Part shown: one piece after another, positions 1 to 6,186 of the stretch
How positions within the stretch are numbered: the stretch's first letter is position 1
How the letters are laid out: each line of letters starts with the position of its first letter
Assembly (NCBI GenBank): GCA_039929265.1
Contig: JBDSRN010000051.1
Coordinates: 1 to 6,186 of the forward strand
Length of the DNA: 6,186 bases
Reading direction: 5' to 3'
From: ZC4RG30 sp039929265
Lineage (GTDB): Bacteria > Pseudomonadota > Gammaproteobacteria > Steroidobacterales > Steroidobacteraceae
Notes under the pieces: generated by a model
The model's input: the letters and a program-made list of their open reading frames with translations, nothing else
The model's database searches: none
What the model was told of the DNA's origin: nothing
Made by a program: the position numbers and the translations under genes

Positions 1-1211
1 TCGCCATCATCGGCGGCGGAATCGTCGGTGCGTGCGCGGGAGCGCTGCTGGTGCGGCATTCCGGTATCGATCCTGATCGCATCGTGCTGTTCGAACCTGC
101 GCCACCGCAGCCGGTGGCGCAGGGCGAGCCTTTCGACCTGCGCGTGTCCGCGCTGTCGCGCGCGAGCGCGCGCATCCTCGCGGCCGGGGGGGCATGGCCG
201 CTCGATGTCTCGCGCGTGTGCGCCTACGAGCGCATGCGCGTGTGGCACGCTGGCATCCCACCCATGGATGACGGTGCGCTGGTGTTCGATGCCGCGGAGC
301 TCGGCGAGGCGGACCTCGGCTGCATTCTCGAGAACCGGCCGGTGCAGGTCGCGTTGCTCGCTTCGTTCGCGCAGGCAGGCGGACGCATGGTGAATGCGCG
401 ACCCACCGGGCTGCAGCTGAGTCCGGATGCGGCAACGCTGACCACGCCCGCGGGCGAGCTGCGTGCACGCCTGGTGCTCGCCGCGGATGGTGCGAACTCG
501 CAGGCACGCGGGTGGGCGGGGCTTGCCTCCGAAACGCATGACTACAAACAGATAGCGATCGTCGCCACCGTGACGACGCAGAAGCCGCACGCGGCCACTG
601 CATGGCAAACCTTCCTCGACACGGGCCCGCTCGCGTTCCTGCCACTGGCCGACGGCAGCAGCTCGATCGTGTGGTCGTGCGTGGATGCTGAGGCACAGCG
701 CCTGCTCGCCCTCGATCCACAACAGTTCGCGCAGGCGCTCGACATCGCATCGGATCTCGCACTCGGTCACACGCGCCTGGTGAGTCAGCGCGCGAGCTTC
801 CCATTGCGAAGCCTGTCGGCGGAGCGCTACGTCGTTGAGCGCTGCGCGCTGCTGGGCGATGCGGCGCACGTGATCCATCCGCTGGCGGGACAGGGCGTGA
901 ACCAGGGACTGCTCGATGCCGCGGCGCTGTGTGATTCGATCACGGCTGGCATCGTGCACGGGGAGGATCCCGGCGCGCTGCGCATCCTGCGACGCTACGA
1001 GCGTTGGCGTCGCACGGAGAACGCACTGATGGCCGCGGTGGTGAACCAGTTCGATGGCGCGTTTACGGGCCGTGGTGGATTGCGCCGGCAATTCGCGCGG
1101 CGTGGCCTGTCGCTGGCGGCGCACAGCACCCTGCTGCGCAATTTCTTCGCGCGGCGTGCACTGGGCGTGTCGCAGGCGGAGCTGCCGCGGTTCGCGCGAT
1201 CGCTGCCGTGA
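1..1211 (+). CDS. ubiI: FAD-dependent ubiquinone biosynthesis hydroxylase, UbiI/UbiF/UbiH (VisC/COQ6) family, 5'-truncated
   Basis: This is a flavoprotein monooxygenase expected to hydroxylate the aromatic ring of a polyprenylphenol intermediate in ubiquinone synthesis, near the inner membrane. The reading frame is open from base 3 and gives 402 residues. The E. coli homologue is about 400, so only a few N-terminal residues are lost. Visible motifs, numbered from base 3, are the dinucleotide-binding GGGIVG at 4-9, RVSALS at 47-52, ADGANSQAR at 161-169 (the DG motif), and GDAAHVIHPLAGQGVNQG at 285-302, which binds the FAD ribityl and pyrophosphate. The C-terminal LRRYERWRR (329-337) resembles UbiI/UbiF. 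The ubiI symbol rests on this similarity and on nearness to gcvT, as in E. coli. Ring-position specificity varies in this family and cannot be read from the sequence. The stop lies one base from the phhB stop on the other strand. Confidence 0.85.
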   Translation, partial: AIIGGGIVGACAGALLVRHSGIDPDRIVLFEPAPPQPVAQGEPFDLRVSALSRASARILAAGGAWPLDVSRVCAYERMRVWHAGIPPMDDGALVFDAAELGEADLGCILENRPVQVALLASFAQAGGRMVNARPTGLQLSPDAATLTTPAGELRARLVLAADGANSQARGWAGLASETHDYKQIAIVATVTTQKPHAATAWQTFLDTGPLAFLPLADGSSSIVWSCVDAEAQRLLALDPQQFAQALDIASDLALGHTRLVSQRASFPLRSLSAERYVVERCALLGDAAHVIHPLAGQGVNQGLLDAAALCDSITAGIVHGEDPGALRILRRYERWRRTENALMAAVVNQFDGAFTGRGGLRRQFARRGLSLAAHSTLLRNFFARRALGVSQAELPRFARSLP

Positions 1212-1212
1212 G

Positions 1213-1547
1213 TTACTGCGTCGAGATCCTGTCGATCTTCGCCGCGCAGATGAAGTCGTTCTCTGACAATCCCTTGATCGCGTGCGTCGTGAACTGCACG
1301 CGACACAAACCGTAGCCGACCTCCAGATCGGGGTGGTGGTCCTCGAGATTCACCACATGCGCGACGGCATTCACGAAGCTCATCGTGCGAAAGAAATCCT
1401 TGAAGCGGAACTCGCGCTCGATGCTCGTGCCTGCATCATCCAGCTTCCAGCCACCATCCAGGCGCAGCAGCACTTCTTCGGCCGCCGCGCGTGACATCGG
1501 CTGCACGCCGCCTTCGCAGGGGACGCAACGACGGTCGGTCAGGTCGG

Positions 1548-1551
<4 letters not shown>
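1213..1551 (-). CDS. phhB: 4a-hydroxytetrahydrobiopterin dehydratase (pterin-4a-carbinolamine dehydratase)
   Basis: This 112-residue cytosolic enzyme is predicted to dehydrate 4a-hydroxytetrahydropterin, which recycles the pterin cofactor of aromatic amino acid hydroxylases. The family signature is intact: DHHPD at residues 71-75, Y80, H90 and D99. The spacing H72-H73-H90 matches the catalytic histidines of human PCD/DCoH (His61, His62, His79). An N-terminal CVPC (residues 9-12) resembles Pseudomonas-type PhhB. The ATG at 1551 is chosen because it overlaps the ispG stop as ATGA (1551 down to 1548) and leaves a normal-length protein. The Shine-Dalgarno is weak (AGAGAG about 8 bases upstream), so translational coupling to ispG is likely. 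No phenylalanine hydroxylase gene is in view, so its partner is unknown. Some bacterial PCD homologues occur without such a hydroxylase, and a role outside phenylalanine catabolism is possible. Confidence 0.9.
1533..1550. repeat. Perfect 9-bp tandem duplication at the phhB 5' end
   Basis: GGTCGGTCA occurs twice back to back, at 1533-1541 and 1542-1550 on the plus strand. It lies in phhB codons 1-7 and gives the repeated TDLTDR near the N-terminus. The unit is a multiple of three, so copy-number slippage would keep the frame. It lies before the conserved PCD fold. Confidence 0.7.
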
Positions 1552-2785
<1,234 letters not shown>

Positions 2786-2786
<1 letters not shown>

Positions 2787-2798
2787 CCCGGCATTGTA
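2786..2798 (-). promoter_or_regulatory. Putative ispG -10 element (TACAAT) placing the transcript start at or beside the ATG
   Basis: On the minus strand TACAAT occupies 2798-2793, close to the sigma70 consensus TATAAT. Its usual +1 distance falls at the ispG start codon (2786). No convincing -35 is seen 16-18 bases upstream, and ispG lacks a Shine-Dalgarno. A weaker alternative lies further upstream around TTTGGA/GATACC on the minus strand. This is inferred from motif match only. Confidence 0.25.
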
Positions 2799-2820
2799 AA
2801 GGACGGTAGGTTTCCGGGAC

Positions 2821-2829
2821 TGGTATCAT
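2821..2829 (+). promoter_or_regulatory. Putative extended -10 promoter of the gcv operon
   Basis: TGGTATCAT fits the extended -10 pattern TGnTATAAT with one mismatch. The predicted start near 2836 would put aptamer 1 about 15 bases into the RNA, as expected for a leader riboswitch. The -35 position (about 2801-2806, GGACGG) is poor, which an extended -10 can partly offset. The site lies in the roughly 60 bases that would have to serve both ispG and gcv promoters. Confidence 0.4.
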
Positions 2830-2850
2830 GCCGCCGCTCGCCATCCAAAG

Positions 2851-2946
2851 GTTCGTCCGGAGAGACTTCGCGCGATTTCACCGTCACGCGAGGCGCCGAA
2901 GGCGCAAGTTCCGCCCGGAAACGCTCAGGCACAGGAACGGACGAAA
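2851..2946 (+). promoter_or_regulatory. Glycine riboswitch, aptamer 1 of a tandem pair
   Basis: This is the first glycine-binding RNA domain in the gcv leader. A perfect 8-bp P1 is formed by TTCGTCCG (2852-2859) and CGGACGAA (2938-2945). The conserved GGAGAG (2859-2864) follows. Next comes a 7-bp hairpin with one G-U pair (2866-2872 with 2887-2893, 14-base loop). The family block GCCGAAGGCGCAAG is at 2895-2908, a small hairpin TTCC/GGAA at 2909-2920, and the conserved CTCAGG at 2924-2929. The downstream core ACAGGAAC differs from the usual AGGACAGAG form, but the architecture is that of the family. A short linker of about 10 bases separates it from aptamer 2. It lies upstream of gcvT, the classic target, where glycine normally raises expression. 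Confidence 0.93.
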
Positions 2947-2954
2947 CCCGGCGA

Positions 2955-3057
2955 GTTCTGGAGAGTGATGACTCATGTTAATGGGTCATCCACCGAAGGG
3001 GAGCGGCACACCGTATCGAAGGGTGGGCCCGATCTCTCAGGTCCGAGGACAGAGGGG
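2955..3057 (+). promoter_or_regulatory. Glycine riboswitch, aptamer 2 of the tandem pair
   Basis: This second aptamer adjoins the first and is closer to consensus. P1 pairs TTCTG (2956-2960) with CAGAG (3050-3054), one pair being G-U. GAGAG (2961-2965) can pair with CTCTC (3034-3038). A strong hairpin pairs 2967-2975 with 2982-2990 around a six-base loop. Then come CACC/GGTG (2991-2994 with 3022-3025), CCGAAGGGG at 2993-3001, and the hallmark CTCTCAGGTCCGAGGACAGAGG at 3034-3055. The ATG triplets at 2975 and 2981 lie inside the hairpin and are not credible gcvT starts. Together with aptamer 1 and the platform it fills the 326-base gap between ispG and gcvT. Confidence 0.95.
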
Positions 3058-3112
3058 CGCGGCGCATCAGCACCTGTGCTTCGTTCGTGTCCGATGGAAA
3101 CCTGAGGTGATT
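3058..3112 (+). promoter_or_regulatory. Riboswitch expression platform with gcvT Shine-Dalgarno and a candidate anti-Shine-Dalgarno
   Basis: GAGGTGAT at 3104-3111 matches the 16S rRNA 3' end well and leaves five bases between GAGG and the GTG start at 3113. CACCT at 3071-3075 is exactly complementary to AGGTG at 3105-3109, so it could hide the ribosome site. There is no run of U after a GC-rich hairpin, so an intrinsic terminator is not supported. Translational control is therefore inferred. The five-base pairing is short, and the alternative fold was not computed. Confidence 0.5.
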
Positions 3113-4225
3113 GTGGGAAAGAAAACTCCGCTGTTTGAGCTGCACAAGCGCTTGGGCGCCCGGATCGTCGATTTCGGCGGTTGGGATATGCCGGTGGCGT
3201 ACGGCTCACAGATAGAAGAGCACCATTCGGTGCGCCGCACCGCCGGCATATTTGACGTCTCGCACATGTGCTCGGTGGATCTGCGTGGCCGCGCCCCGCG
3301 CGCCCTGCTGCAGAAGCTGCTGGCCAACGACGTCGGCCGTCTCAAGGAGGCCGGTCGCGCTCTTTATAGCTGCATGCTCAACGAGGCCGGCGGCGTCATC
3401 GACGACCTGATCGTCTACTTCATCGACGAGAGTTTCTTCCGGGCCGTCGTGAACGCCGGCACGCGCGACAAGGACATCGCCTGGCTGCGCAGGCATGCCG
3501 GTGATTTCGGCGTCGAAGTCATCGAACGCAGCGATCTGGCAATGGTTGCGGTGCAGGGTCCGGCGGCCCGCGCACGGGTGGCGGGACTGCTGCCCGAAGC
3601 CGCGGCACGGGCGGCCCTCGCATTGCCATCGTTCAGCGCGCTGCAGCTCGGCGAGTACTTCGTCGCGCGCACGGGCTACACCGGCGAGGACGGGGTCGAG
3701 ATCGCGCTGCCCTCGGAGTTGGTCGAATGGTTCTGGGTCGCGCTGAACGCGGCGGCAGTGCGCTCCTGCGGTCTCGGCGCACGCGACACGCTGCGGCTGG
3801 AAGCTGGCCTGAATCTCTACGGAAGTGACATGGACGAGACCACGCATCCTTACGAATCCGGCCTTGGCTGGACTGTGCATCTGGAAGCGCGTGAACGCGA
3901 CTTCATTGGCCGCGCCGCGCTTGAGCGCGTGCTCGCGCAAGGCAGCGCGCGCCAGCAGGTCGGCCTGCTGCTGGAGGACCCGGGCGTATTGCGTGCACAT
4001 CAGGAGCTCACGCTCGCCGGCTCGTCCGACGGCGGTGAGATTACCAGCGGCAGCTTCGCCCCGACCCTCGAGCGCTCGGTTGCGCTCGCCCGCGTCCCGG
4101 CCGGTACCTGGCAGGAGGTGAGGGTGGACCTGCGCGGTCGCCCGGCGCGTGCGCGAGTCGTGCGACCGCCGTTCGTGAAGCGCGGCAAAATCCTTATTCC
4201 AGATCTGGCAGGAGCATCGACATGA
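3113..4225 (+). CDS. gcvT: Glycine cleavage system T protein, aminomethyltransferase
   Basis: GcvT transfers the methylene group from the aminomethyl-lipoyl arm of GcvH to tetrahydrofolate, releasing ammonia. The 370-residue product (E. coli 364) aligns almost without gaps to E. coli GcvT in its first 150 residues. Landmarks are GARIVDFGGWDMP (15-27), YGSQIEEHHSVR (30-41), FDVSHM (47-52), GGVIDDLIVYF (93-103, with the conserved Asp pair 97-98 in the folate site), TGYTGEDGVEIALP (187-200), CGLGARDTLRLEAGLNLYG (219-237) and TSGSFAPTL (311-319). The GTG start is chosen for its Shine-Dalgarno and for MGKKTPLFELH matching the family N-terminus. The open frame runs upstream to 2975, but that part is the riboswitch. 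The stop overlaps the gcvH start as ATGA. It is first in the gcv operon. Confidence 0.97.
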   Translation: MGKKTPLFELHKRLGARIVDFGGWDMPVAYGSQIEEHHSVRRTAGIFDVSHMCSVDLRGRAPRALLQKLLANDVGRLKEAGRALYSCMLNEAGGVIDDLIVYFIDESFFRAVVNAGTRDKDIAWLRRHAGDFGVEVIERSDLAMVAVQGPAARARVAGLLPEAAARAALALPSFSALQLGEYFVARTGYTGEDGVEIALPSELVEWFWVALNAAAVRSCGLGARDTLRLEAGLNLYGSDMDETTHPYESGLGWTVHLEARERDFIGRAALERVLAQGSARQQVGLLLEDPGVLRAHQELTLAGSSDGGEITSGSFAPTLERSVALARVPAGTWQEVRVDLRGRPARARVVRPPFVKRGKILIPDLAGAST

Positions 4226-4602
4226 GTGAGATTCCGACGGACCGCAATTACGCCAAGAGCCACGAATGGGCGAAATCGTTGCCCGATGGCACCGTGGAGA
4301 TCGGCATCAGCGATCACGCGCAGCTGGCATTGGGCGATCTGGTGTTCGTGGAGTTGCCCGAGATCGGCCGCGCGCTCACCGCAGGTGAATCCTGCGCGGT
4401 GGTCGAATCCGTCAAGGCGGCGTCCGATGTCTATTCCCCGATCGCGGGCACCGTCACCGAAGTGAACTCGGCGCTGGCGCAGTCGCCCGAGGCGGTGAAC
4501 CAGGATCCGTATGGAGCGGGCTGGCTGTGGCGCGTGCAGCCTTCGCAGGGTGTTAGCGGACTGCTCGATGCCGCCGGCTACGCTGCCGTCGCCGGCGATT
4601 GA
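4222..4602 (+). CDS. gcvH: Glycine cleavage system H protein, lipoyl carrier
   Basis: GcvH is the small shuttle protein whose lipoylated lysine moves the aminomethyl group between the P, T and L proteins. The product is 126 residues, a typical length. The lipoyl site is in VVESVKAASDVYSPIAG (60-76), with Lys65 as the modified residue. HEWAK (14-18) and the C-terminal DPYGAGWLWRV (95-105) are family features. GGAG at 4211-4214 precedes the ATG by seven bases and lies inside the gcvT end. The start overlaps the gcvT stop by four bases. Lipoylation would need LipA/LipB, which are not in this window. The gene runs into gcvPA after a three-base gap. Confidence 0.98.
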   Translation: MSEIPTDRNYAKSHEWAKSLPDGTVEIGISDHAQLALGDLVFVELPEIGRALTAGESCAVVESVKAASDVYSPIAGTVTEVNSALAQSPEAVNQDPYGAGWLWRVQPSQGVSGLLDAAGYAAVAGD

Positions 4603-4605
4603 CCG

Positions 4606-5982
4606 ATGCCATTCATCCCGCATACCGAACAGGATCGCGATGAGATGCTCGCCGAGATGGGTTTGCCCGGCGGCGACTCGGGACTCGACCGCCTGTTCGA
4701 GGAAATCCCCGCCGCGCTGCGTGTGAAGCAGACCCCGGCGATCCCGAGTGCCCTCACCGAAATGGAGGTCGGACGACTGATGAGCGCTCGCGCCGCGCAG
4801 GACGGTCAGCCGCTGTGCTTCCTCGGCGCCGGTGCGTACGACCATCACATCCCTGCAGCGGTGTGGGCGATCACGACGCGCGGCGAGTTCTACAGCGCCT
4901 ACACGCCGTACCAGGCCGAAGCGAGCCAGGGTACATTGCAGCTGCTGTATGAGTTCCAGTCGATGATGACCAGCCTCACCGGCATGGAAGTCTCGAACGC
5001 ATCCATGTACGACGGCGCCTCGGCACTCGGCGAAGCGATGTTGATGGCCGTGCGTGTGCAGAAGAAGTCACGCGCATCGCACATGCTGATGTCGCGCGCC
5101 GTGCATCCGTTCTATCGCAGCGCCGCCACCGCGGTCGCGGGCGACCAGGGTATTGCGTTCAGCGAGCTCGCGTATGCGAGCGACGGTCGAACCGATGCGG
5201 GCGGGATCGATTCCGAGGGTGCCCCCGAGTACACGGCGCTCGTGATCCAGCAGCCCAATTTCTTCGGCGTGCTCGAAGACGTCGACGCGCTCACCGATCG
5301 CGCGCATGCGCGCGGGATGCTGGTCATCGCAGTGGTGAACCCTACGTCGCTCGCGGTGCTGAAGCCGCCGGGTGAATGGGGTCGGCGCGGCGCCGATATC
5401 GTAGTGGGAGAGGGTCAGTCGCTGGGCGTGCCGCTGTCCTCGGGCGGACCGTATTTCGGTTTCATGACCACGCGCATGGCCAACGTGCGCCAGATGCCGG
5501 GCCGCATCATCGGCCGCACGCACGACGTCGACGGACGTCCGGGCTTCACGCTCACGCTGCAGGCGCGCGAGCAGCACATCCGCCGCGCCAAGGCGACCTC
5601 CAACATCTGCACGAATCAGGGTCTGCTGGTCACTGCGGCGACGATCTATCTGTCGCTGCTCGGGCCGGAAGGCCTCGCGCGGGTCGCCGAGCAGTCGCGC
5701 TGGCGCACGGCGACGCTGGTGACGAAGCTCGGCGCGCTGCCGGGCATCAGCGTCGTGTTCAGCTCGCCGCGTTTCCACGAGGCGGTGCTGAAGCTGGATC
5801 GTCCGGTCGCCCCGCTGCTCGAAGAGCTGGCGAAGCGCGGAATCATCGGCGGGCTTGACCTCGCCCCGCACTACCCGGAGCTCGGCAACGCGCTGCTCGT
5901 CTGCGCCACCGAGACCCGCACCGATGCCGACATCGACACCTATGCGAGTGCGCTCACGGCAGTCCTGAAGGAGCGTGTCTGA
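4606..5982 (+). CDS. gcvPA: Glycine dehydrogenase (decarboxylating) subunit 1, alpha half of a split P protein
   Basis: This is the N-terminal half of the glycine cleavage P protein, which with GcvPB forms the PLP enzyme that decarboxylates glycine and loads the aminomethyl group onto GcvH. The 458-residue product is usual for a separate GcvPA. Landmarks are FIPHTEQD (3-10), FLGAGAYDHHIP (72-83), YTPYQAEASQGTLQ (99-112), EGQSLGVPLSSGGPYFG (269-285), QMPGRIIGRT (296-305), and LTLQAREQHIRRAKATSNIC (316-335). The PLP-binding lysine belongs to GcvPB and is not expected here. The ATG at 4606 fits the family start. It has no clear Shine-Dalgarno, so coupling to gcvH, three bases upstream, is likely. 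The stop shares one base with the gcvPB start. E. coli has one fused GcvP instead. Confidence 0.97.
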   Translation: MPFIPHTEQDRDEMLAEMGLPGGDSGLDRLFEEIPAALRVKQTPAIPSALTEMEVGRLMSARAAQDGQPLCFLGAGAYDHHIPAAVWAITTRGEFYSAYTPYQAEASQGTLQLLYEFQSMMTSLTGMEVSNASMYDGASALGEAMLMAVRVQKKSRASHMLMSRAVHPFYRSAATAVAGDQGIAFSELAYASDGRTDAGGIDSEGAPEYTALVIQQPNFFGVLEDVDALTDRAHARGMLVIAVVNPTSLAVLKPPGEWGRRGADIVVGEGQSLGVPLSSGGPYFGFMTTRMANVRQMPGRIIGRTHDVDGRPGFTLTLQAREQHIRRAKATSNICTNQGLLVTAATIYLSLLGPEGLARVAEQSRWRTATLVTKLGALPGISVVFSSPRFHEAVLKLDRPVAPLLEELAKRGIIGGLDLAPHYPELGNALLVCATETRTDADIDTYASALTAVLKERV

Positions 5983-6186
5983 TGTCCGACAAATTACCGC
6001 GCGAAAAGCTGATCTTCGAATACTCGAAGCCCGGGCGCGCCGCGCGCGCACAGCGGCCGGCCGCGTCTACCTCGACTGCCGAGGCGATTCCCGAGGCACT
6101 GCTGCGCCGCCAGCCCCCGCTGCTGCCCGAGGTCAGCGAGCTCGATGCAGTGCGTCACTTCACACGCCTGTCGCAGCTCAACTTCT
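5982..6186 (+). CDS. gcvPB: Glycine dehydrogenase (decarboxylating) subunit 2, beta half of the split P protein, 3'-truncated
   Basis: Only the first 68 residues are in the window. They match the GcvPB N-terminus: EKLIFEYSKPGR (8-19), IPEALLR (36-42), LPEVSELDAVRHFTRLSQLN (48-67). Residues 20-35 are an Ala/Ser/Thr-rich linker-like stretch. The frame is open at the right edge. The ATG overlaps the gcvPA stop as TGATG, and a strong AAGGAG at 5968-5973 lies eight bases upstream, inside gcvPA. GcvPB carries the PLP-binding lysine of the P protein, but that part lies beyond the edge, so catalytic integrity cannot be judged here. Confidence 0.95.
   Translation, partial: MSDKLPREKLIFEYSKPGRAARAQRPAASTSTAEAIPEALLRRQPPLLPEVSELDAVRHFTRLSQLNF

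Noticed and set aside
7..804. Minus-strand open frame of 265 codons opposite the ubiI-type gene
   Set aside because: It is Arg/Ala/Pro-rich with no recognisable domain, lies fully antisense to a well-conserved enzyme gene, and is typical of GC-rich shadow frames.
2975..3112. N-terminal extension of GcvT from the ATG at 2975 (about 46 extra residues)
   Set aside because: The stretch is glycine aptamer 2 and its platform. The ATG lies in an RNA hairpin, the extra residues match no GcvT family sequence, and a strong Shine-Dalgarno sits just before the GTG at 3113.
3055..3112. Intrinsic terminator in the riboswitch expression platform
   Set aside because: No GC-rich hairpin followed by a run of T is present before the gcvT start.
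5068..6051. Minus-strand open frame of 327 codons opposite gcvPA and gcvPB
   Set aside because: It is an arginine-rich antisense shadow with no recognisable motif, while the sense frame matches GcvPA throughout.

Overview
The window is compact, GC-rich chromosomal DNA from a ubiquinone-making proteobacterium, most likely a gammaproteobacterium. The reasons are a UbiI-type flavin hydroxylase, an MEP-pathway IspG, a tandem glycine riboswitch in front of gcvT, and a ubiI-to-gcv order like the pepP-ubiH-ubiI-gcvTHP neighbourhood of E. coli. The family or genus cannot be fixed from this sequence alone. No mobile element, CRISPR array, rRNA or tRNA was seen.

Layout, left to right. Positions 1-1211 (+) hold a UbiI/UbiF/UbiH-family ubiquinone hydroxylase cut at its 5' end by the window edge. 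Positions 1213-2786 (-) hold a two-gene unit, ispG followed by a pterin-4a-carbinolamine dehydratase gene (phhB), joined by a 4-base ATGA overlap. It converges on ubiI with one base between the two stop codons. Positions 2787-3112 form a 326-base non-coding region. It carries putative divergent promoters, two consecutive glycine aptamers (about 2851-2946 and 2955-3057) and an expression platform ending in the gcvT ribosome-binding site. Positions 3113-6186 (+) hold the glycine cleavage operon gcvT-gcvH-gcvPA-gcvPB, with gcvPB cut by the right edge. Junctions are tight: 4-base overlap, 3-base gap, 1-base overlap.

The gcv genes encode the T, H and split P proteins of the glycine cleavage system. 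The P protein (GcvPA plus GcvPB) decarboxylates glycine onto the lipoyl arm of H, and T moves the one-carbon unit to tetrahydrofolate. The shared L protein (dihydrolipoamide dehydrogenase) is not in view. The riboswitch should tie expression to glycine level. No intrinsic terminator is visible between the aptamers and gcvT, and a segment complementary to the Shine-Dalgarno is present, so control is more likely translational than by transcription termination. IspG supplies isoprenoid precursors, including the ubiquinone side chain that the adjacent hydroxylase's pathway uses. The reason for coupling phhB to ispG is not evident.

No previously undescribed system is convincingly present. The points most worth a second look are the split P protein in an otherwise E. 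coli-like neighbourhood, the riboswitch expression platform, the ispG-phhB coupling and a possibly leaderless ispG.
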